Source of the DNA: Yersinia proxima
GTDB lineage: Bacteria; Pseudomonadota; Gammaproteobacteria; Enterobacterales; Enterobacteriaceae
Reading direction: 5' to 3'
Assembly (NCBI RefSeq): GCF_902170785.1
Contig: NZ_CABHYG010000016.1
Span: forward strand, 186,001 to 250,000
DNA: 64,000 nucleotides
Shown here: in pieces, positions 55,747 to 64,000 of the stretch
How the letters are laid out: each line of letters begins with the position of its first letter
Position numbering within the stretch: position 1 is the stretch's first letter
Translations under genes and position numbers: made by a program
The notes under the pieces: model-generated
Seen by the model: only the letters and a program-made list of their open reading frames with translations
Database searches by the model: none
What the model was told of the DNA's origin: nothing

Positions 55747-56622
55747 TTATCTTTTAATTTTGTGAACTATTGCACCAGGCAAAGTAACAACTCTCACTAA
55801 CAGAGACGATTTATCATGATCAATATACTTATTGTCCATCATAACTATGGCTTGGTTAATCCGTAAAACAGATTTTACAAAATCTAGCGGACGAAATAAC
55901 CATATTTTTAATGGCGTATTTTCTAATAGAGCTTTACGCGAAATATAATGACCTATAGCATGTTTTTTTATAGATGACTTACTTAACCGATTAGTTACTT
56001 CATCATCGAAAAAAACGCGAACAGGTATTGAGCTATAGTAGAAACAATACTCTTTAGCTACAGTACTATAAAACCAAATTTCAGGAATGAAATTGATACC
56101 TGACACTACTGGATAGAGATACTTTTTTAGTAATTCAGTTTTGAAGAAATCAATTCTCTCCCCACGAATACCTGAACGAAACTCATCAAACCATGAGCTC
56201 TTTTTATCTACTGTAGATAAAAAACAATTATTAGGCTTCAATGTTTCTGAACTCACTGAGATCGCTCTAATCCCAATAATTTCTTTATCTTCAAGCACAT
56301 TACTCAGCAGAAGTAATTTATTTATAGAATCAGCAACAAGCGCATCATCAGAATCCAACCCGATAAAATAATCACCATCGGCATTTTCAACCGCTTTATT
56401 CCAGGCTGCTTGTTTTCCACTATTATCTTGATATATATATTTTATCTTTATTTTATTTTCATTTTGAAACTCTTTAATTACATTGGCTGTATCATCTGTC
56501 GAACCATCATCAATGATTAGCCATTCGATATCATCTCTATGCTGTTCTAAAATTGAAAGATAGCAACGTTTTAATACATGAGATCTATTGAAAGTAGGTG
56601 TAAATACCGTGACAGTTATCAT
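55747..56622 (-). CDS. wbcL: GT2-family glycosyltransferase WbcL
   Basis: 291 aa. N-terminal GT-A fold: VFTPTFNRSHVLKRC, LIIDDGSTDDT and the DxD-type GLDSDDALV metal site. ATG overlaps the stop of the upstream gene (ATGA), so translation is coupled. One glycosyl transfer step in the outer core. Confidence 0.75.
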   Translation of the reverse strand: MITVTVFTPTFNRSHVLKRCYLSILEQHRDDIEWLIIDDGSTDDTANVIKEFQNENKIKIKYIYQDNSGKQAAWNKAVENADGDYFIGLDSDDALVADSINKLLLLSNVLEDKEIIGIRAISVSSETLKPNNCFLSTVDKKSSWFDEFRSGIRGERIDFFKTELLKKYLYPVVSGINFIPEIWFYSTVAKEYCFYYSSIPVRVFFDDEVTNRLSKSSIKKHAIGHYISRKALLENTPLKIWLFRPLDFVKSVLRINQAIVMMDNKYIDHDKSSLLVRVVTLPGAIVHKIKR

Positions 56623-57575
56623 TTTATCACCTCTTTCTCAACAGATGAGACCAATCTATAAAACAATTTATATTTGAATATATAATATAAAATAGGTTTT
56701 ATTTTCCCCGAATAGATTATCGGTTTTAATGAAACAATAGCATAAGATTTATTAAAACTGTCTAATGCCCTTACTTTATTGAAATGATAAATTCTGGCAC
56801 ACTTTGAAATATGTGAAATAAAGACACTAGCTAAGACGACAGCCCAATATTTGCTTTTGTATTTTGAGTATTCATCCCTAAACCTTACCAATCCAAACTC
56901 ACTATCATCCAAGTCTGATATATTCAGATTTTTAGTGATACTACTCGAGATCTGTCTATATTTGACAATTAAATCTTTGCACTCAAATATAGATTTACAT
57001 TTATCAATCAATATAGGCAATAATAATTGATCTTCAAATCGTCGACCTACATCAAAAGTCATACCATTAAAAATATTTTTTTTGAAGACACATCGCCAGA
57101 CATAAAACATCTCGCTTTCAGCTATTTTTAATTTCACATTCTCAAGATGATCAATAGTAAATTTATTTTCTTTTATTAACTTAAATACATGTTCTTTATG
57201 ATCAAAAAATTCGGAGTAATTGAAAACCATACCATCTGGTGAGTTCTCTAGGATAATTGTCTTAATCGAGCTATAAATACCATCATACCAAATATCATCG
57301 GCATCTAAGAAAGTAATATATTCTCCTGTTGAAACCGAAACTCCCATATTTCTGACAACCGATATGCCTGCATTTTCTTGTGCTATATAAACAAAATCAT
57401 ATTTTTCACAGTATCTCTGTATGATATCGGCAGAATGATCTGTTGAACCATCATTAATAATAATAACTTCTAATGTACTATCCCATTGGACAAATACAGA
57501 ACTTAGACATGCATCAAGATATTGTTCTGCATTAAATACCGGTATGATCAAAGTGAGTAGTTTTTTATTATCCAT
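56619..57575 (-). CDS. wbcK: GT2-family glycosyltransferase WbcK
   Basis: 318 aa from the ATG at 57575 (MDNKKLLTLIIPVFNAEQYL), which overlaps the wzx stop by a few bases; a start at 57599 would overlap more. GT-A motifs: IIPVFNAEQYLD, INDGSTDHS, DxD in TFLDADDIWYD. A C-terminal 100-residue extension contains hydrophobic and basic segments (GKIKPILYYIFKYKLFYRL) that may anchor it to the membrane. Confidence 0.75.
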   Translation of the reverse strand: MDNKKLLTLIIPVFNAEQYLDACLSSVFVQWDSTLEVIIINDGSTDHSADIIQRYCEKYDFVYIAQENAGISVVRNMGVSVSTGEYITFLDADDIWYDGIYSSIKTIILENSPDGMVFNYSEFFDHKEHVFKLIKENKFTIDHLENVKLKIAESEMFYVWRCVFKKNIFNGMTFDVGRRFEDQLLLPILIDKCKSIFECKDLIVKYRQISSSITKNLNISDLDDSEFGLVRFRDEYSKYKSKYWAVVLASVFISHISKCARIYHFNKVRALDSFNKSYAIVSLKPIIYSGKIKPILYYIFKYKLFYRLVSSVEKEVIK

Positions 57576-58824
57576 TTTTATTTCTCGAAAGAATTTCAAA
57601 AAGTAATTTCTTTCTCCTAAGAATAAGAATTAAGCATATGAATGATAAAGTTTCAATGGCAATAATTGATAACACTCCCCCCCACGCGCCATATTTAGAT
57701 GCAAGATATGCACAGAGAGGAATATGAATTACGGCCGAAAACATTGGTAAGATAGTATAAGACTTTTTATACCCATGGGGTAACAAAATATAATTACCCA
57801 GTACAGTTGACTGTATGACTAATAAATAGACGGGAGAGAATAAAATCAGTAAGGTTGATACTTCTGAATATTCATGTCCAAACATAATTTTGGTGATTAT
57901 TTTAGAAAAGATAATAACAAATATAGTGATGATTATACATAATGCTCCTTGCCAATAAAAGATCTTCCTTATTAAAGCATAAGCCTGCTCTTTATTGTTA
58001 ACAAGTAAGGAGTTTATTCTTGGATAAAATGCATTACCTAATACTAGAAAAACGCCAAGGATAGCACCTTTTACTCTGTCTGCTGCTGTGAATATACTGA
58101 CTTCATAGACATTGCTGAATATGCCAATAATAATTGTGGTACTCATGGTATAAAGGCTGATAGAAAGCGTGGCACAAAATATTGGAAATGAATCTTTTAA
58201 CGTATATACCACTCTTAAATTGGATAAATTAACTGCCCTGACTAATTTTTTTCGATATATATATACTATTGCTATAATACCGGCCAGTAAATTCATTGAC
58301 GATTGAATCATTACGGCATATTTAACATCTGCATCGCTATGTACAAATATAAAGAATAATGGCAACATTGATAACTTTGCAACTATCATTAAATTAGTCA
58401 CTACAGAGAGTTTTTCTATTCCTTGGAAAAACCACACTGGCATCAGTGTCGTCCCTATTAACATGAGTACAGTATAAATTAACTCATGCTGAATCACTGC
58501 ATGGGAATTTGCAGCAAGAAGAAAAACCACTATTACAATTGAAATTAAGCATAATATAGATTTTGAGATGAGAGTTTCAAAGAAGACCTTAGATATATAT
58601 TCTGGATCATCTTGATGTTCAGCTATTTTTTTTGATGCTGATAAATTAAATCCAAAATCAATTAAAATAACAAAGTATTGAGCTAATGAAAGTGTAAGAC
58701 TATAGACTCCAAATCCCTCTACCCCCAACACACGAGTCAGATAGGGTAATGTTAAAAGAGGAATAATGTAATTACTTCCTTGCAACAAAAGTAAAGAAAA
58801 AATATTTCTTCGTAATACTGACAT
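57568..58824 (-). CDS. wzx: oligosaccharide flippase Wzx
   Basis: 418 aa, about twelve hydrophobic helices spread over the whole protein, with the polysaccharide-export flippase start LLLQGSNYIIPLLTLPYLTRVLG. It should move the undecaprenyl-linked outer-core unit to the periplasmic face. First gene of the operon, 127 bp downstream of the JUMPstart/ops element. No companion Wzy-type polymerase is found in the cluster. Confidence 0.85.
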   Translation of the reverse strand: MSVLRRNIFSLLLLQGSNYIIPLLTLPYLTRVLGVEGFGVYSLTLSLAQYFVILIDFGFNLSASKKIAEHQDDPEYISKVFFETLISKSILCLISIVIVVFLLAANSHAVIQHELIYTVLMLIGTTLMPVWFFQGIEKLSVVTNLMIVAKLSMLPLFFIFVHSDADVKYAVMIQSSMNLLAGIIAIVYIYRKKLVRAVNLSNLRVVYTLKDSFPIFCATLSISLYTMSTTIIIGIFSNVYEVSIFTAADRVKGAILGVFLVLGNAFYPRINSLLVNNKEQAYALIRKIFYWQGALCIIITIFVIIFSKIITKIMFGHEYSEVSTLLILFSPVYLLVIQSTVLGNYILLPHGYKKSYTILPMFSAVIHIPLCAYLASKYGAWGGVLSIIAIETLSFICLILILRRKKLLFEILSRNKNG

Positions 58825-58950
58825 TTAAATTTCCAGCTATTGAATTAAATTATTTTTTCATGCGTTTTGAGTATATTAATTAATGTCCATTCTCATAACA
58901 TAAAATCCATTTAAGGCAGATACTTACAAATAGTCGGCCTTAATCAAGAC

Positions 58951-58987
58951 ACGCTACCGCCCTTGGCTCACAGCTACCAATGCACTG
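58951..58987 (-). promoter_or_regulatory. JUMPstart element with ops (RfaH site)
   Basis: On the minus strand the sequence runs CAGTGCATTGGTAGCTGTGA followed by GCCAAGGGCGGTAGCGT, matching the 39-bp JUMPstart consensus. The last 11 bases (GGCGGTAGCGT, 58951-58961) are a perfect ops site, which pauses RNA polymerase and recruits RfaH. It precedes wzx. The rest of the 327-bp gap up to hemH is AT-rich and shows no other gene. Confidence 0.9.
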
Positions 58988-59151
58988 TTTTCAGATTTCA
59001 TTATGTAGCTCAATTAAAAATTTGTTCTACAACAATTAGTTACAAAACCACTTATATATTTGTTTTTATAAAAATGTGATTCTCGTACATCTAAATAGGC
59101 ATTACAAGCAAAAGAACCTGGTAAAATATGTAATAACGTATCATTTAGGCA

Positions 59152-60144
59152 CTAATCAATACATAAATGATGGGATAGTGAACCAATCTCTTGTTTTACC
59201 AGCTGTTCTAAAAGGTCTATATGTGACTTGTCATCGTTCAGCGCAGGAATATATTCAAACTTCTCGCCACCAGCATGTAAGAAAATCTCTCGGTTTTGTT
59301 CCTTGATTTCTTCCAATGTTTCCAGGCAGTCAGCAGAAAAACCAGGGCATATCAACTGAATATGTTTAACCCCTTGAGAGGGCAAACTTTTTAAAGTTTC
59401 GTCGGTATATGGGGTTAACCACGGCTCACGACCAAAACGTGATTGATATGTCATCATGATTTGCTCTGCCGGTAAGGTCAGTTCAGCACGTAAAGCGTGA
59501 CTGGTATCTTCACAACGTTGCGGGTAGTCATCCCCTAATTGCGCATAGCGTTTAGGAATACCATGAAAAGACAGGACTAATCTGTCTGGTTTGCCATGTT
59601 GCGCAAAAGAGTTTTCAACACTTTGTTTTAGCGCTGAAATATAGGCGGGATGCTCTGCATAATCACGGATAAAAGAAATCGACGGCAAACGGCGATAGCC
59701 TTTTAAAATGCGGGCAACTGCGTCCCAGACGGCTGCACTGGTCGAGCAGGAATATTGCGGATAAAGCGGTAATACCACCAACTTGGTCACACCTTGCGCA
59801 AGTAATTTATCAATAGCACCAGGCAGATTTGGCGAGCCATAACTCATCCCTAACTCTACTGGGATTTCTGGCATACGTTCTGCCAAGGCTTTTTGTTGCC
59901 GACGGCTGTAGACCAATAAAGGAGAACCTTCATCCATCCAGACAGATTGATATAGTTTGGCCACTCGCGGGGAACGAATAGGTAGAATTACCCCCCGTAG
60001 CAGAGGCCACCACAACCACGGCGAAGTATCAACTACCCGGCGGTCACTCAGAAACTCAGCCAGATAGCGTTTTACGGCTTGTGGTGTCGGGGCATCAGGT
60101 GTTCCCAGATTAACCATCAGTACGCCAAACTTACTTTGCTTCAT
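59152..60144 (-). CDS. hemH: ferrochelatase HemH
   Basis: 330 aa. Inserts Fe(II) into protoporphyrin IX. Motifs: [43 protein letters not shown] with the catalytic His, [12 protein letters not shown] and [15 protein letters not shown]. Conserved right boundary of the outer-core cluster in Yersinia; a terminator follows adk on its upstream side. Confidence 0.96.
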   Translation of the reverse strand: MKQSKFGVLMVNLGTPDAPTPQAVKRYLAEFLSDRRVVDTSPWLWWPLLRGVILPIRSPRVAKLYQSVWMDEGSPLLVYSRRQQKALAERMPEIPVELGMSYGSPNLPGAIDKLLAQGVTKLVVLPLYPQYSCSTSAAVWDAVARILKGYRRLPSISFIRDYAEHPAYISALKQSVENSFAQHGKPDRLVLSFHGIPKRYAQLGDDYPQRCEDTSHALRAELTLPAEQIMMTYQSRFGREPWLTPYTDETLKSLPSQGVKHIQLICPGFSADCLETLEEIKEQNREIFLHAGGEKFEYIPALNDDKSHIDLLEQLVKQEIGSLSHHLCID

Positions 60145-60221
60145 GCCGGAGTCCTTATTGTGTATTACGCCGTCTATTCAAACCGACAAATATGATTTCA
60201 ATCGTGCCCGTAAAATAATAA

Positions 60222-60240
60222 AGGCGACCTTAGGCCGCCT
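60222..60240 (-). terminator. terminator after adk
   Basis: On the minus strand the stem AGGCGGCC-TAA-GGTCGCCT is followed by TTATTATTTT, 20 bp past the adk stop. Confidence 0.7.
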
Positions 60241-60261
60241 CGACTATCTTACCATCCAGAA

Positions 60262-61136
<875 letters not shown>

Positions 61137-61176
61137 TTTTATACTTAGATAAAAGCAAAATTGCGGAAAACAAGCA

Positions 61177-61206
61177 ACCATACCATTTTCAGGGGGGTTG
61201 GCTCAA
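61177..61206 (-). promoter_or_regulatory. candidate adk promoter upstream of ERIC
   Basis: TTGAGC (61201-61206) and an extended -10 TGG-TATGGT (61177-61185) separated by 18 bp on the minus strand. Transcripts from here would carry the whole ERIC element as leader before the adk start at 60906. Confidence 0.5.
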
Positions 61207-61286
61207 GGTGCGCGAACCGGGGCAGTAATGTTTTATCCGTAAAAATGCGAGAAGGTATAAGTTTAACTAAATGAAATATAATAAAA

Positions 61287-61319
61287 AATGCCTCGAGCAT
61301 GTTATGTGCCCGAGGCATT
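61287..61319 (-). terminator. terminator after htpG
   Basis: Stem AATGCCTCG / CGAGGCATT; on the minus strand it is followed by TTTTTAT, 12 bp past the htpG stop. Confidence 0.8.
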
Positions 61320-61330
61320 CTAATACTAAA

Positions 61331-63205
61331 TTAAGCAGTTAATAGCTGGTTCATGCGGCGAATGAACTGGTTAGGATCCTCTAGGGTTCCTCGCTCAGCC
61401 AATAGTGCTTGATCCAGCAGTAACTCAACCCATTCAGCAAACTGAGAATCATCAGCCACATCAGCAGCTCGTTTAACCAGGCTATGTTCCGGGTTCAGTT
61501 CAAAGATGTACTTCACTTCCGGTGCCTGCTGACCCGCAGCGGCGAACAATTTCGCCATTTGCGTGCTCATTTCATCCGCATCCGTGGTGACAATGGCCGG
61601 AGTATCCGTCAGACGGTGAGTCAGGCGAACATCTTTTACACGTTCGCCCAGCAATGTTTTCACACGCTCAACAAAAGGTTCCAGCGCCTTATCCGCTTCT
61701 TGCTGTTCTGGGCGCTCTTCATCGGCCAGTTTATTCAATGAATCGTCTGCTTTGCTGACTGATTGGAAAACTTTGCCATCGAATTCAGTCAGGTAACTCA
61801 TCATCCATTCGTCGATACGATCAGATAACAGCAAGACTTCAATGCCTTTTTTACGGAACAGTTCCAGGTGTGGACTGTTCTTGGCCGCAGCATAGCTATC
61901 CGCAGTGATGTAATAAATCTTCTCCTGCCCTTCGGCCATGCGGCTGACATAATCTTCTAATGACACGGTTTGCGCGGAGCTGTCAGTATGTGTCGACGCA
62001 AAACGCAGCAATTTGGCAATGGTATCTTTGTTGCTACCGTCTTCCGCTGGCCCCTCTTTAAGCGCCATACCGAACTGTTGCCAGAACTGCTGATACTTCT
62101 CAGCGTCGTCTTTAGCCAGTTTTTCCAACATTTGCAGTACACGTTTGGTCAGCGCACTGCGCAGGTTCTGCGTTACACGGCTGTCTTGCAAAATCTCACG
62201 TGAAACGTTCAGCGGCAGGTCATTGGAATCAATGAGGCCACGAACAAAACGCAGATAATTCGGCATGAACTGCTCAGCGTCATCCATGATAAACACGCGC
62301 TGTACATACAGTTTCAGGCCGTGCTTATGGTCGCGATTCCACATATCCCAAGGCGCTTGCGCCGGGATGTACAACAGACTGGTGTACTCTTGCTTACCCT
62401 CTACGCGGTTATGACTCCAAATCAGTGGATCAGTGAAGTCATGAGCAATATGTTTGTAGAATGCTTTGTATTCGTCGTCAGTTATTTCAGCTTTGCCGCG
62501 AGTCCACAACGCCTGGGCTTTGTTGATTTTCTCCCAAGTGACAGTGCCATCTTCTTCATTTTTGCTTTCGATTTCGACGGGCAGTGCAATATGGTCTGAA
62601 TATTTGCTGATAACAGAACGCAAGCGCCAGTTATCAAGGTATTCATCTTCACCTTCGCGCAGATGCAGGGTAATTTCTGTACCGCGGTCTTCTTTAGAGA
62701 TATCCGCGATAGTGTAGTCACCCTCACCTGCTGATTCCCAGAACACACCTGCATCTGCGGGTGCGCCAGCGGCACGAGTGCGGACGGTGACTTTATCTGC
62801 CACGATGAAAGCAGAATAGAAGCCCACACCAAACTGACCAATCAATTGACTATCTTTAGCCTGGTCTGAGCCGATAGATTCGAGGAATGCTTTAGTCCCT
62901 GATTTTGCGATAGTACCGAGATTATCAATGACTTCTTCACGGCTCATACCAATGCCGTTATCACTTAGGGTCAAAGTACGCTTTTCTTTATCAAAAGATA
63001 AACGCACACGCAGCTCGCCATCACCTTCAAACAATTCTGGGTGAGACAGTGCGCGGAAACGGAGTTTATCTGCCGCGTCAGAGGCGTTAGAGATAAGCTC
63101 GCGCAAGAAAATTTCTTTATTGGAATAAAGCGAGTGAATCATCAAATGAAGAAGTTGTTTAACTTCTGACTGAAATCCACGGGTTTCTTGACCTTTCATA
63201 CTCAT
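61331..63205 (-). CDS. htpG: Hsp90-family chaperone HtpG
   Basis: 624 aa, the E. coli length. GHKL ATPase domain: [14 protein letters not shown] (Glu and Asn of the Bergerat fold), [23 protein letters not shown] and [10 protein letters not shown], then the middle and C-terminal dimerisation domains. General stress chaperone. The start is the ATG at 63205 (GAGG 6 bases upstream); a second ATG is 2 codons on. A sigma-32 promoter at 63385-63413 drives it; the leader includes an ERIC. Confidence 0.97.
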   Translation of the reverse strand: MSMKGQETRGFQSEVKQLLHLMIHSLYSNKEIFLRELISNASDAADKLRFRALSHPELFEGDGELRVRLSFDKEKRTLTLSDNGIGMSREEVIDNLGTIAKSGTKAFLESIGSDQAKDSQLIGQFGVGFYSAFIVADKVTVRTRAAGAPADAGVFWESAGEGDYTIADISKEDRGTEITLHLREGEDEYLDNWRLRSVISKYSDHIALPVEIESKNEEDGTVTWEKINKAQALWTRGKAEITDDEYKAFYKHIAHDFTDPLIWSHNRVEGKQEYTSLLYIPAQAPWDMWNRDHKHGLKLYVQRVFIMDDAEQFMPNYLRFVRGLIDSNDLPLNVSREILQDSRVTQNLRSALTKRVLQMLEKLAKDDAEKYQQFWQQFGMALKEGPAEDGSNKDTIAKLLRFASTHTDSSAQTVSLEDYVSRMAEGQEKIYYITADSYAAAKNSPHLELFRKKGIEVLLLSDRIDEWMMSYLTEFDGKVFQSVSKADDSLNKLADEERPEQQEADKALEPFVERVKTLLGERVKDVRLTHRLTDTPAIVTTDADEMSTQMAKLFAAAGQQAPEVKYIFELNPEHSLVKRAADVADDSQFAEWVELLLDQALLAERGTLEDPNQFIRRMNQLLTA

Positions 63206-63234
63206 TAATTACCTCAATCCAAATTACCGACAGG

Positions 63235-63361
63235 TTTACCCTATAGATTTCAAAAATACAGGCCGGCGGCAAGCCCGTGAGCCCGATGAGCTGACTCCAG
63301 TCAGTGATTCGGGTGAACGAGTGCAGCCAACACACCTGCAATTTGAAAGATGACGGGTATA
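63235..63361. repeat. ERIC element (127 bp) in the htpG leader
   Basis: 127 bp from TTTACCC to GGGTATA with the central CCCGATGAGC/GATTCGGGTGA dyad. It ends 24 bp before the sigma-32 -10 box and begins 30 bp before the htpG start, so the element lies within the htpG mRNA leader. Confidence 0.9.
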
Positions 63362-63384
63362 GATAAAATCGAACAGTGAGTATC

Positions 63385-63413
63385 AAATGGGGTCAATTGC
63401 GGGAGCTTTCAAG
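63385..63413 (-). promoter_or_regulatory. sigma-32 heat-shock promoter of htpG
   Basis: On the minus strand CTTGAAA (63407-63413) and CCCCATTT (63385-63392) are separated by 14 bp, a near-perfect RpoH promoter. It lies about 180 bp upstream of the htpG start; the ERIC element fills the space between. Confidence 0.88.
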
Positions 63414-63538
63414 CCTTAACACAGAAAAAACAGAGAATCAGGGGCGATTGATTGAACATCATGGATGAAATTATTCATATGATAATCAATAACAAAACCA
63501 TCGCCCACCAGATTAAATTAGATAGGTAGTTACTGAAA

Positions 63539-64000
63539 CTAGTACTTAATGGGGTTTCGCCCCGCTAATGAATGGGATAGGGTTGTGCCGTCAACCATTT
63601 CCAACTCACCGCCGACTGGCACACCGTGTGCAATACGGCTGGCTAACACACCATACTGGCCGCACATTTGACCAATATAGTTGGCGGTTGCATCCCCTTC
63701 AACTGTCGGGTTGGTCGCCAGAATGACTTCACTGATAGTTTCAGTTTCCAGCCGTTTCTCAAGCAAATCCAAACCAATATCACTGGGGCCAATGCCGTCC
63801 ATGGGGGATAAATGCCCCATCAACACAAAATAGCGCCCGCCAAACTGGCCCGTTTGCTCAATGGCATGGATATCTGCCGGGCTTTCGACCACACAGATTT
63901 GACCATTTTGCTGCCGCCGTGGATTAGAGCAAATAGTGCAATGCTCTTGCTCGGTAAATGTCCGACAGTCAGCACAGTGACCAATTTCAGACATTGCGCG
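63539..64000 (-). CDS. recR: recombination protein RecR (5' end outside window)
   Basis: The C-terminal 153 residues are present; the frame runs off the window end (an internal ATG at 63994 is not the real start). Zinc finger [16 protein letters not shown] and Toprim motif [15 protein letters not shown]...[22 protein letters not shown] in parts, ending GRNPIKY. RecR works with RecF and RecO in gap repair by loading RecA. The gene lies on the upstream side of htpG, as in E. coli. Confidence 0.95.
   Translation of the reverse strand, partial: RAMSEIGHCADCRTFTEQEHCTICSNPRRQQNGQICVVESPADIHAIEQTGQFGGRYFVLMGHLSPMDGIGPSDIGLDLLEKRLETETISEVILATNPTVEGDATANYIGQMCGQYGVLASRIAHGVPVGGELEMVDGTTLSHSLAGRNPIKY

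Overview
The window looks like a chromosomal segment of a Yersinia of the Y. enterocolitica group. The evidence is the gene order folD-ybcJ-cysS-ppiB-lpxH-purEK-ybbP/A-tesA-ybbO-ybbN-qmcA-cueR-copA-ushA, and above all a nine-gene polysaccharide cluster between gsk and hemH, flanked by rosA/rosB-like genes. Its order matches the lipopolysaccharide outer-core cluster known from Y. enterocolitica O:3 (wzx, wbcK-wbcQ, gne). Several 127-bp and about 196-bp ERIC elements of the kind common in Yersinia lie between core genes. Assignments rest on recognised motifs and order; no database search was possible.

1-22.5 kb: the right-hand part of a P4/CP4-57-like genomic island integrated at tRNA-Arg(UCU), with its integrase next to the tRNA. 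The left end lies outside the window. 1-9.6 kb is island backbone: CbtA-like toxin, RadC-like protein, ArdB/KlcA antirestriction protein, YfjQ, an unrecognised chain of six small overlapping (mostly membrane) genes, YfjP GTPase, an IS110 remnant, a YfjJ-like inovirus Gp2-domain protein, AlpA and two zinc-ribbon genes, the second frameshifted. 9.6-20.7 kb is cargo that reads as a defence block: a 1267-aa SIR2 protein, a HEPN-motif protein, an overlapping pair formed by a PD-(D/E)XK-like nuclease and an 857-aa zinc/coiled-coil/helical-repeat protein, and a 626-aa protein with a C-terminal HEPN motif. The overlapping pair is the best candidate for an undescribed system.

22.7-46.8 kb: ordinary core genome for one-carbon metabolism (folD), Cys-tRNA synthesis, lipid A (lpxH), purines (purEK with a PurR-like box), the ybbAP transporter with divergent tesA, the qmcA/ybbJ membrane pair, copper export (cueR divergent from a copA with three metal-binding domains), ybaP, ybaK, ushA and the rosA/rosB antimicrobial-peptide resistance genes.

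46.9-59.0 kb: gsk and the AT-rich outer-core operon, read leftwards from a JUMPstart/ops element just upstream of wzx. WbcO would load the first sugar phosphate on undecaprenyl phosphate, WbcP and Gne would make sugar precursors, the glycosyltransferases would extend the chain and Wzx would flip it. No polymerase gene is seen, which fits a single-unit outer core rather than a polymeric O-antigen.

59.1-64 kb: hemH, adk, htpG and the 5'-truncated recR (cut by the window end). htpG has a clear sigma-32 promoter, but a whole ERIC element sits between promoter and start codon; adk has the same arrangement with a long ERIC.
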